Assembly: GCA_039881045.1 (NCBI GenBank)
Contig: JAYWVB010000076.1
Location: 53,939 to 117,938 of the forward strand
Origin: Chaetomium olivaceum
Lineage: Eukaryota > Ascomycota > Sordariomycetes > Sordariales > Chaetomiaceae
Reading direction: 5' to 3'
DNA length: 64,000 bases
Positions 34,903 to 45,616 of this stretch are shown piece by piece. The notes below the pieces were generated by a model that worked only from the letters and a program-made list of their open reading frames with translations, had not been told where the DNA came from and did not search any database. The position numbers were made by a program, and so were the translations under genes. Each line of letters starts with the position of its first letter. Positions within the stretch are counted from its first letter, which is position 1.

Positions 34903-36389
34903 GACTCTTGCCCTTCTTAGCCGCCTCCTTGGCCAGCTTCTCGCGGCGGGCGATCTGCGCCTCGACGCCGATGCCGCCAAACACCAGGCCGACGCCGAGC
35001 CACTGCATGTGCGACAGGCGGTGGCCGAAGGCGACGACGCTGAGGATCATGGTGAACATCTTGCGCGTTACGGTGACGGTCACGAGGAGGACCGAGGAGA
35101 ATGTCGAGAGCGTGTGGACTGTACCCCAGGGGGTTAGTGGTTTGGTTTACTTTTTTTCTTTTTCTTTTTTTTTTGGGGGGGGGGAAGGGGGTGGAGAAGG
35201 GGACGAAGAGGGGCAAAGGGGCGAGGTAAAAGAGAGAGAAAAAAAAGGGAACTCACAAATAAACACCTGCCCGACGCACCCACACAGCGCAAAGCCCAGC
35301 ACATCCCTCCACACAGCCGGATGGCGTCCCAAAAACCCCAACGCCGCCTGCAGCTCGCCGCCGCCGCCGCCCGTCACGTCCATGCCGAACCACTCGCCCA
35401 AGCCCGTGCTCACCAGCCAGGGGCTGAGCACCAGATACCCACCCGTGATGGCTGACCCCAGCAGGTTGTTGGCGGCCATCATCTGGGGGCCGGTGTAGCC
35501 GCGCCAGTTCTGGAAGATGTAGTCCTGCGTGCTGTTGGTCAGGCCGTCGAAGAGCAGGTTGACACCGAGCAACAGCATGCCCCAGGCGGTCTGGCCGCTG
35601 TGGCTGGACGCCTTGTGCTTGCGGCTGCCGGAGTGGAGGGTGAAGACGGCGACGCCGCACGTCACGGCGGCGACGACCAGGTACTTGTACAGCGGGTAGC
35701 GCTTGCGGAAGACGGTGATGTGCAGGAACATGACGGGGAGGAGCTTGCAGCTCTTGGCGAGGATGTAGGTGATGTAGTCGATGTGGGCGAGGGCGGCGTA
35801 GCCGAAGGGGGCGGCCAGCGCGTTGGTGAAGGCGACGAGCAGGAGCGGGAAGAGGATCTGGCGGTTGGGGATCAGGGGCGGGGTTGGCTGGCCCCGCGGG
35901 GTGGTGAGGACGGAAAAGAGCTTGCCGCCGAGAGAGGCAAAGAGCGATTGGATGGTGAGGAGGAAGACGGGGAACTTGAAGCGCTCTGGGGAGGAAGCCG
36001 GGCCGTAGGTGGTGGTGGTGAGCTTTTCTTGGAGGTAGGCCCATGTCAAGCTGGAGGAGGAGGGGGGCGGGGGTTGGTGGTTAGCCAGCCAGCCAGGAAC
36101 GGAATTGGTTGTAGAATGGGGTTGATAAAGGGAGGACGACTCACAAGGATGCGTAGATACCGGCGACGTCAATTATGAGGGTGACGATACCGGCCTCCTT
36201 CTTTGCGACAACGGGGATCTTAACCTCGGCGCGAGGCGCGGTATCCCGGCCATTGGCGACTTCGTTGAGCTTCTCCTCCATCTCATGTGTCGCGCTAACT
36301 TCTCTGCTTCGCGGCAAGCGATCGTGTTTTCCAGAGTACTCGGACGATGGCTCTCGCCGGAGAGGCGTAGCCTGCTTTGTGCGAGCCAT
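34898..36389 (-). CDS. HUT1: Nucleotide-sugar transporter, Hut1/SLC35B1 type
   Basis: Three exons (36389-36145, 36050-35257, 35118-34898) with introns of 94 and 138 nt; 419 residues. After a hydrophilic N terminus of about 65 residues come about ten hydrophobic helices. The family signature GIYASFLTWAYLQEKLTTTTYG spans the first splice, followed by FTNALAAPFGYAALAHIDYI, then KSCKLLPVMFLHITVFRKRY and NLLFDGLTNSTQDYIF. The end (LGVGLVFGGIGVEAQI) precedes a Lys-rich cytosolic tail suited to ER retention. Yeast Hut1 is an ER protein linked to UDP-galactose/UDP-glucose transport and lumenal redox. The first exon begins ARTKQ, like histone H3. Start chosen at the ATG giving the family-like N terminus; the longer upstream opening has no support. 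Confidence 0.92.
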
Positions 36390-37979
36390 GGCGGATCGCG
36401 CTTGGTGTTGGGAAGTGCAAGGGTCCACGAGGGTAATTCGTATGCAACTAAGGGCGCAAGAGGGCGCAAGAGGGGGCAAGAACCTTGACGGTTCAAGAAG
36501 AAACGCGACTGCGTATGGATAATACAATGAGAGACTGTTGGGTTTATTTCTCAGGGGATTCCGACATCAATGGATGGGAGAGACCAAAAAAAAAAAAGAA
36601 CAAGGCCAAAAGAGGGTGGGTGATAGTAGCGCTTTGAGATTCGAACTATGTGGCCGATTCAAAGTGGGATGAATGAATGAATGGAGGGATGCTTCCATCA
36701 TCGCGTGCATGGAAATGGACCCTGCCATTCGGCCAGCCTGGCTTTTCGGACCTGACCTGTCCAGGTTTCCCCACACGATTGCCCCCCATCTTCTCTGCAT
36801 CTTCCCCCCCCTATCGCGCTAGCCGCCGGACCGTTTCAGCGGGTCGCTTCGCGGCTTCCGTGCCGCCAGGGCTGCTTTTCGCCGCTGTGGGGTGCCATGC
36901 CGGCTCCGATGCAGCCGAGATAGGAAATGTACATTACTTACATATGGACCTATGAAAGTTCGAAACCCATACTGCGCTAGGCGCTCACATGCCGCCTAAG
37001 TCAAATCAATCATTCGGTTGAGCTATTCTCTATTATCAGGAATGATCACGTTTTTCACTGCAAGAGGAGGGAGGTGGGGTTTCAAAGCCCCCAGAAACAC
37101 ACGACACACATAATGCACATCATAGATCATGGGGATTCTTGTTTCGTCAGAGTACTCATATATTAGTCTGCTTGGCCTCCACCTAAATAAACCCCCCTAG
37201 ACATCTTCCTTAAGATCTGCTGATGCTAGGTCATTGGTCGATGAAAGGTCGTGCCCCGACCCGAGGCAACAACAGGGTTGGTTATGCGGCTGCACGACAT
37301 ACCGCAAAGCCTTGTACCCAGACTGGAAGTGCTGGGTGCTAAGTTAGAGACGGGATAAAGAGGCGGCCGCGGTTGGTACGAGAATGCTAGGGGAGTCCAA
37401 TCGCCCATGACGGAGAAATAGGGGGTGTTGAGAGTGAAAATAGACGTTCTGCGGATGCCTTGAACTGAGCAAGGGAGAGAGTGGATGCGGACTATGGTAG
37501 TGATTTCGGCGAAACGGTAGCCGCGGGTTGGACGAAGACGCCCATGGTAGGGGTACTGATTTTGGCCCGCCGCCCGATGCTGGGTTCGCATCGGCTGGCC
37601 GCCTTAAAAGCAGCCTTTGCCTATGTAGTTCATCATAGCGGCAAAGTTGAAGCCCGGCCGTTCGTTGCCGAGTAAAGAGGGTAGGATGAGGAGCGGAATC
37701 GGTCCAAGAAGAAAAAGAAGAGAGAAGAATCTGGCGGAATACTTTTTTGGGGTTAAGAGAATTGTCGTCGCATCGTTCCCTCCATTGAATAATAACGCCT
37801 TGCGGCAGCCAGATCTGGTGAATGACCCGTGACGAGGGGCTGCCACATCCGACCCAAACCAAGAACCCTGGAGGGCGTGGCTGGGTAGTTGCTAAAGATC
37901 CCACTCGCGCGCAACTTTATCGGTTACAACATGTCCGGTTTTCTTACAGCCTATAGTTCCGTCGGCCCTCGTCCGCGCT
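36390..37979. other. Intergenic, 1.6 kb
   Basis: Promoter of the transporter gene and 3' flank of the KH gene. Open frames at 37344-37904 and 37604-37846 (minus) lack domains and are judged chance. A poly-A run lies at 36586-36597. Confidence 0.5.
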
Positions 37980-39241
37980 CTACTCGGACGTCTGGGCAGC
38001 CTGCTGTTGCCGGCGCATCTTCTCCGCCTCGAGGTTCTCGTAGAGGAGGAACAATGCTGTGTCGTTGGCCTTAGCCGAGCCCATGATGGTGAACATCCGC
38101 TCGCCCGTCTCGTCGTGAGGAGCCTGAACCACTTCGTTAGAACAGGACACACTCGGGGGTAGGGCCTGGGGGGAGGCCCAAGGGTCATTATTACTCACTT
38201 TGGCAATGGAGATGCGGGCCCCTGACGACTTGCGGATCTCGCTGATCTTGGAGCCGCCACGGCCGATGATGCAGCCAACCATGTCGGCTGGGATGCTGAT
38301 ATTTTGAGTTTGGATCTCGTCGCCATTCTCGTCGTGAGTCGGCGGACCACGAGCGGCAGCGTCCGAGTCCGAACGGCGGTTATAAGGCCTGGGCCCGCCG
38401 TTGCTAAAGTCAGCGCCGTTACCTGTCCGCGTCACACGGGAGCCGCCGTATGGGGCCCTGTCCTGTACGAAGCTAGTGGCTCCTCCGGTAACGCCTGGCG
38501 CGGCGCCAACACCTTGAGTCCGGACGACAGGGTTGTACAAGACGGTGCCGGTGCCCCGCTGCCAATCGTCCACCAGGCATTTGCAGATCTCCCAGATGGC
38601 GCGCTGAATGCCCTCGGGGGTGCCTTGAACCTCGACTATCCGCTCAGTCGACTGCGGCAGCATCTCTTTTTGTGCCACCATGCGCACGCCGGATACATCC
38701 TGGATGTGCTTGATCTTGAGGCCTTGCCTGCCGATGATGGTACCCATCTGGTTGTGGGAGATGAGAAGTTTGATTGCTGTGTCAACGGTTAGCAGCGCGT
38801 TTGGAAATCACCAGAAATGCTGGGGGCGTAGCGGTGTGTGCCATTGCTCTGAACAACTCCGCCCATGCCCATCGTGGGAGCACCCTCCAACAAGGCGCGG
38901 GCAACTACGGCGTAGGCTCTCGAGATGGCCTCGCAGCCGCCGGTGATGGTCAGAACCCGGTCGTAGACACCTTGGACAACTTTGCTAACGCCAGCCTTCA
39001 CGCCAGTTTCGTCGCGCAAGTCGGCTACGTTCTTTCCGCCCTTCCCAATGATAACACCAGCCTCCTTTGACGAGACGATGGCGCGCAGAGTCAGCTGTGT
39101 CTGGGCATACTCTTCGTCTGTCTTCGGCGCCGGCTCTCCGTCCGGGCCCAGGCGCGGCTCATTGTCGTTGAGGTTAAGCTGGTCGAGGGACTCAGGAAGG
39201 TCAGACCCATTGGGCGGGATTGTATCTTGCGGTGCCGACAT
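37980..39241 (-). CDS. Three-KH-domain RNA-binding protein (Rnc1/PCBP type)
   Basis: Three exons: 39241-38812, 38776-38199 and 38123-37980; 383 residues. KH1 (about 50-125) has VIIGKGGKNVADLRDETG, KH2 (about 150-215) has GTIIGRQGLKIKHIQDVSG and KH3 (about 300-375) has GCIIGRGGSKISEIRKSSG. All three GxxG loops are intact, so RNA binding is expected. The KH2-KH3 linker is Gly/Arg-rich. Length and architecture fit fission-yeast Rnc1 and related poly(C)-binding proteins, which control stability of target mRNAs; the Rnc1 target in fission yeast is the MAPK phosphatase Pmp1. Intron 1 is only 35 nt (38811-38777; GTGATT donor, GCTAAC branch, CACAG acceptor). Intron 2 is 75 nt. Cytoplasmic or nuclear role not decided by sequence. 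Confidence 0.9.
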
Positions 39242-42200
39242 TATGATTGTTGTGGATGACGAGTGTTGCAGTAGAAGCTTGGCCGGTCAATACGATGCAG
39301 GCAACGGAACGAGTTGTCTGCGGGTTCGGGGATGCGTGGGAAAGGTGTTGAGGGAGGAAGATATGGTAGTGGTTCGGGCTGTGGAAGAGTTAGCTTGGTT
39401 GGTGCTGTGAATAAGGTAGGTAGTGGGTGAACGCTTTAAGAGTTGCGCCACCAAGTCGGAACAAAGAAACAACGTCGTGGGTCGGCAGAAGAATAGCAAG
39501 TGCCACCCAGGCTCCAACGATCTTTCTCCGCGTGTATTTGATATTTTACTTGCGCGAAGAAAGAGGCCGGCGCAGGACGCAGAAAGAGAAACGCAGAGCC
39601 ATCACACTCAGTCCGATGGCGGGGCAGAACGCACATACCTATTGCAGCAGGCGGTGGACACGGCCAATTGGTGTGGTGCGTCCAAATGCTAGTAATAACC
39701 TGCAAGCTTGAAGCGGGGTTCCGGATGGTGCGCGACCGACCAGAGATGAAAATGTGAGATAACGCAGCGCGGCGGAGGGATGTGGAAGCCGATGCAAGGG
39801 CGCTGACGAGGAGCTTGAGGGGTGTAAGGGTGGGGTGTAGAAGAGAAAAAAAAGATGGGGAATTGGGGAGGAAGAGATGGGGAGGTTAAGTTCACCACAT
39901 CGGGGGGATGGTTGTGGTGGAAGGAAAGAGAGGGCGGGAGGTGAAAAGAAAAAAAAGAGGGGTCAACTTGGTTCGGTAGGGCAAAGCTTTTAGAGGGCGA
40001 GCGGGCGATAGCTGCTAAGAACCTAACTGTGTAGAAGCGCGGAAGCTTCAACCGTGAGTTCGGTACGTGTGTTGAATTGCCTGCTCTTTTGCGGAATTCA
40101 ATTCCCACTGCATGTGAAAAGCTAAATACACGCAGATCGGGTATATGTATAAATTTATGGCTGTTTTTGATGGCAGCGGTCCGGCAGGTAGCCAACCTAA
40201 GGTGGAAACCAACACCAGGCCACAAGGTCTCTTCAATGTGGCAAAGTTGATGAGGTATCCGGGTTTGGGACTTGTGGTTTCCTTTCCTGTTATGAATAGA
40301 TAAATAAATAATAACTACTTAGGCGCTCATTTCATCTTATCGTGCCTCTACGCGTTGACTCTGCTGTCCCGCTTCCTTTCCAGAGAGTGCCAGCATAATA
40401 ACATGGTGATGGAATCGAGCTCTGTTTCTACCAAGTACACACAAATTGCTTCTCTTCATGTCGCTGCCCGTTGAGTGGGAGAGTGGGGTTGCCCCACCTC
40501 CACCGAGTTGCCCCGCTTAAGCTCTGGTCGTCATGCAATCTGTGCTTCTCCTGTGGTTCCCGAAGCGGCACCCGTTCGCATGCAATTGCGTTGCCCCAAC
40601 CTCACAATTACCTTACCATACCATACCAAGTCCGCACAAGAAGCAGCAGATCACACCCGCCATCGTGCCCGTTGCAGCTCGCTCCTGATCAATCAGGACT
40701 CGAGACGCAAATGCGGAGTACCACGAGAGCAGCTTGTCCTTTTTTTTGAGTCCAATCGCCCACCCCGCCTACTTGCTTGTTAACATTTTCCCCACATTCA
40801 CATCCCGCGCCCTCGCTTTCGTCTCCATCCTTCGAGAATGGAAGCCCGAGGTCCCCTCCCGAGCGAATCTTGGCTTCTTATCCCGTCATTAGGGGAGATA
40901 CCCGCACTTGCTTGAGCGCAGTTCTTGGCTACTTGATACAACTTTATGTACCCAGGTGCGCAGGAGCCTTGTCATTAGTACTCTTTACACTCACTGTCCT
41001 TCCGAGTCGCCCACTCTTGAACCACGAGATGGAAGCATTCAACGGGCCGCTTCAACTGTGATGAGATTTCATCCCACATCAACTGCAGCAGCCTCTAGAG
41101 GGGTCGGCTCCAATTGACGTAGGACTGGGCTTCCATTGGCTCAACAAATAGACAAGAATTCTTGCCCATGACACTTGGCGATTGGTAGCTCAGTCACACC
41201 TGGTCCCTTTGCTTCGTGGGAGACAGTTTGGAAACCCCGGTTTGTCCTCTCTTTGGCTCGGCAAGTAACAGTGCAGCTTAACAATCCACCCTCGACTCCC
41301 ATTGTGGGGGACAATGGACCGTTTTCCTGCAGTCCATCAAAACGCCGTACACAATCCTCCACATGAACCCCCGTCTTCCCCGCTGCCAGCCTCTGGGGGC
41401 CCTACCTTTCCATGCGGCCTTCCTGCGGCATCTCCCCACTGAAACGCCCAAGCCGATTGCCCGAGAAGCGATATCCAGTCGTCGGCGCAAGTTCGTGTCG
41501 TATCTTTTCGGAACTGGGCATGAAGCGATCTCCCAAGTCACGAGCTCTACGCCCATTTACCCCTCCCAACCATTGACACCGTTTATGTCGAGAAAGCTGT
41601 GTGGCATATCGCTTCTTTGAGCGGTAGGCATATCCAAACAAGACAGAGACATGCTGTGCAACTCGACGCGGCAGCGCTCGCCGGCTTGGACGAGCGTGCC
41701 GGGCTCAGCGAATCGCCTGATTGCGAGACCCTGTGCGCCATCCTTGCTCGAGCTTTCGTGCACCAGCAGAGAGCCACAGCCCAAGCCGCGGCCTCCAACT
41801 GGCTGGCTTTGCCTTGTTTTGGTCACGGCTCCCGGAACCACACCCCGCGCCTCCCGCTTGCTCTTGTGTCGACTGACCTTTTTGTTCTTGGACGTCTGAG
41901 CGGTCGTTTGGTCCGTCCGCCGCCATACCCGGACTGCTCTGTCATGAGTTTTTGGACAAAATAAGATGCCTGCGTGTGCCCAAGCCGTCATGTGATATTG
42001 TCGTGATGCACCTCCCTGTTAAACCGCGTACGACGCATTCAGAAACACTGGTGAGCGCCTGTGCTAGGTATATCGTTGGATGTATGGTTGCAAAGCTAAA
42101 GAGACGTCCCTCACATCTCGATGTATCCTGTGGCGAAGCGCCTTCTGTATGCAAATACCACATGGTCCTGTGGTTCACACCGTTGATCTAGAACTAATTA

Positions 42201-43258
42201 GATATGTGAAAATATAGGTCACCGCTTCAACGGTCCTAGACAGTAAACGGATGATTCCCAGATGTGCCTCATATCAGGTCTCATATCACACTCCTTAGCC
42301 AAATTTCATGATTTGTGGTAGACAATAACCAACAGCATCAAGGAAGGTACCTAGGCAGTAAACAGAATCTTGGTCGGACGACCAGTCAAGTGTCGGTCAT
42401 GGTGATACTCCAACCCACTTGAGAACGAACAGGATGTGTGAAGAACTCGGTATGGATCTAGTCAGCTGAGCCAAGTATCCCAAGACCGCGTAGCATAGGA
42501 CACGACGGGTATTCTACAACCCATCATAGCACTCTATATCCTGCGTAGATGATGAGCGCACTGCTAGATTATAGTCAAGGTAGGTTATGCTTTGGATATA
42601 CCTGCCATTTTGCGGCATTGGCAGGCAAAAGTGCTGAGATGTCTACCACAGTCAGCTATCGTACGCCAACCCAAATGCACTAATCACCTAACAAGGCCGC
42701 ATCTAGTTCACTGCCGATATCATTTTCAGTCTTCACAATTTCTGAGAGACCAGCAACCAAAAGTATGAGAAACCGGTAACGGGATAGAATATGATGGGCG
42801 GTGCGCGATATCAAGCCCTTCGCGACGTGAGTGAGTGTAGGAAGTCTGATGCAAGTTACCCATCCCCCCTTACACACCCGCATCCCCTGTCTCGACTGGC
42901 ATAGAAACTAGATAAATAAACAGAAAGAACCTGTAAATTCCGTTGTCTACCGTGCAGACCGTAAACCAATAAATGCCCTATTCAACGCCCCATGAAAGAA
43001 AAACCACCCATAAAATAAAATAAACAAAAAAGCCACACTCCCCGAACTCCCCTCCCCGTCTGATCCCATTCTTATCCATCCATCCAATCCATGCGTCAAT
43101 CATATATCATGCCACCCAGCCCGTCCGACACAAAACAAACGAACCAAAACAAACAGATACCAAAAAGGCCTCCCCCCCCCTTTCACGGCCCCCCCCTACT
43201 CCCAACATCACACCCCATCCCCATCCCCACCCCCTCACATCAATCCCCTCACATCAAA
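39242..43258. other. Intergenic, 4.0 kb
   Basis: Promoter region of the KH gene (39242-40300, with A-rich GAAAAGAAAAAA runs) and 3' flank of the F-box gene. 42200-42900 is somewhat AT-richer with many short direct fragments but no recognisable transposon protein or terminal repeat. Open frames here look like chance. Confidence 0.45.
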
Positions 43259-45616
43259 TCACATAACCACGCACCCCGTCGTCCTCGCCCTCCTCCTCCC
43301 GCCCAACCCCCCAATCCCATTCCCACCACCAACACCCCTCCCACACCACCACCTCCTACACCTACACCCACCACCACCACCACCACCAACCCCGCCCTCA
43401 AGATCCAACATCTGCAACGCCTGCGCCTGCGCCTCCCTAACCCTCCTTCTCCTCCGCCGCCCACCTCCACCGTTACCATGACCGCCGCCACCCGTCCCCG
43501 TGCCGGCCTCCTCGTTCGCCTGCATGTAGTCGGCCCACTTGCGCTCGAGGCGGGCGGCGGCGGCGGTGTCGCCGCGCAGCACGCGCTTGGTGTGCTCGTC
43601 GACGGTCATCTGCCAGTTGTGGAAGCATTTGAGGGTGATGATTTCGGTGGGGAGGGTCTTGAGTTTTGTGGGGTTGGGTTTTGGGGTGGGGTTTGAGGGG
43701 GGTGTTGTTGTTGGGGGTGGTGAGGGAGGCGGTGGTTGTTGTTGTTGTTGTGGAAGTGGGAGTGATGGTGGTGTTGGTGGTTGTAGGGGAGACGGCGGCT
43801 GAGTCATCTGTTTCTGCTTCTCGCTCTGCACTCCCCCCCTCCGCCTGTGCGGCTTTGTCCGTTTCGCGGGCGTCTATGGCCGTGGTGTTCCGGTGCAGGA
43901 TCTCGCGGACGCCAGTCCAGGTGATGCTGGGGCAGTCGTAGATGGCCAGGCTCAAGCTGACTACAGGTGGTGAGGGGGACATGCCCGGGACCGGCGGTGA
44001 TCGGCGGCCGGAGCGTTTGTGTACCATGCGTGCGGCTTCAGCCAGGACCAGGTCGCTGACGCGCGTGTTGTCCATATACACGCTGCGTAGGCGCGTGCAG
44101 GCGCGCATGACGGCGAGCAACCCTTCGTCGCCCAGGCGCTCGCAGTAGCCGACGCTAAGGTGTTCGAGCCCTGCGGCGCAAGGGGATTTTGCGAGGTGCT
44201 GAGAGAGCAGCGAGTCGGAGAGCCGGGACAGGTCTTCCAGCTCGAGATGCGTCAAACGCGGGGTGGACGCGAGGATGGGCTCGAGGGCGGCGTCGGTAAG
44301 GGTGTTGATGCCCGAGAGTTGGAGGCCTTCGAGATTAGGGACAAGGTAGCCAAGGGACTTGACGCCGTTGTCGGTGAGACCGGTGCAGCGGGTCAGGTCG
44401 AGATGGCGGAGCTTCCGGGGCGGAACCACTGGGCGGTTGGTGAGGATGTCGATTTCTGGATCGAGGCCGTGGACCATGATTTGCAGAGCTGCGTCGGTCA
44501 AATTGTCACAGCCGGAGAGGACAAGACGCTCGAGGGTGTTTGTGCGGAAGATAATTTCGGCCACCGCAGTGGCACCGAAGCCTTTGATCTCGCCGGCCCG
44601 GAGGTCTTTGAGTTTGGGGCAGGCGTCGACCACGAACCCGATGCCCCGGGCGTCCATGTTCTTACACCACGAGACGTTGAACACTTCTAGCTGCGGGCAA
44701 GAGTTGGCCACGATCTTGCAGGTGGCGTTGTTCACTGCGTCCAACCCGGTCAGGTTCAGGTGGGCGAGTCTGTTGTTGGTTTTGACGAGAGCGTGAAGGG
44801 TCGACCGCTTGAAATTCCGACAACCCTCCAACGTGGCGTTCATCAGGTTCCGGCACGCCTTCACCATGACTTCGGCCCGCTGGTAGTGCTCGACTTGAAG
44901 ACAGCCCCTCAGGTTGAGGTCCTTCACAAACGGCCCGGCTGAGACGATGATATTAGCCAGTGAATCCGCGGGTATCTCCCTATAGAACTCGGAGGCATCA
45001 AGGCTCGTCCATAGCTGTCCGTCGAAACACATCTTGTGGAACTCGTGGGAGACTCGCGAGGCTCGCACCAACTCTCTTGGCCCGAGAAACGAGAGGACAT
45101 GAATCTTTAGCTCGCGGGGCATGTCCGCCCAAAGATTGAATCCGGCTGCCTTCTTCTTGACTGTTGCCGGCACAGAGACCGTGGCCGGGGCGGGCGTGGT
45201 GCAGCCCACTGGTCGAATGGCCAGCGCCGACTCGAGTCCCTCATGGGCAGGCGACTCGGCAATCGGACTGGCCGGAATCGACGTATGGGCGCTCGAACTC
45301 GCGGCGGCGGACGACTGAGAGAAGTAGGAACCCGCACTCGGCTGGCCGAAGGGGGAGGCGCTGGAGGCCAGGCTGATGCAAGAAAGGTTGCCGGACATGC
45401 TGTAAGGACTGCTTGCGGATCTGGAACGACCGAGGCGATTTAAGGAGGGGGAAGACTGCATGCGTTGCAGACCACGGAGCAGCCTATCCCGCCCTCTCTT
45501 CTTCATTCGCGGTTCTGCCCCATTCTCGATGCCCCATCGTTAGTTGGGGCAACGTCCGAGGCGGCGGGGCTCGGTGATGTCGTCGGAGCCTCGTGGATGA
45601 CACCGGAGTCGGCCAT
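43259..45616 (-). CDS. F-box/leucine-rich repeat protein with C-terminal CaaX box
   Basis: The main frame begins at the ATG of 45506 (KKRGRDRLLRGLQRMQSSPS). Upstream, an ATG at 45616 opens 37 natural-looking codons (MADSGVIHEAPTTSPSP...) ending exactly at that ATG in an ATGA overlap, so one missing A may hide the real start. F-box at about residues 125-170 (LWADMPRELKIHVLSFLGPR), then about ten LRRs of the AMN1/FBXL2 type (LKDLNLRGC, LERLVLSGCDNLTDAAL, LRHLDLTRCTGLTDNGV). After a Thr/Pro tract, a one-base change between about 43690 and 43800 gives the ordered end (EIITLKCFHNWQMTVDEHTK) and a terminus ...TTGCVVM; unshifted, the frame ends at 43473. CVVM is a farnesylation-type CaaX box, as in membrane-anchored FBXL2/FBXL20. 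Likely an SCF substrate adaptor. Confidence 0.85.

Noticed and set aside
37344..37904. Possible small secreted or membrane protein downstream of the KH gene
   Set aside because: Hydrophobic stretch is short and embedded in pyrimidine-rich 3' flank; no start/splice combination supports a gene.
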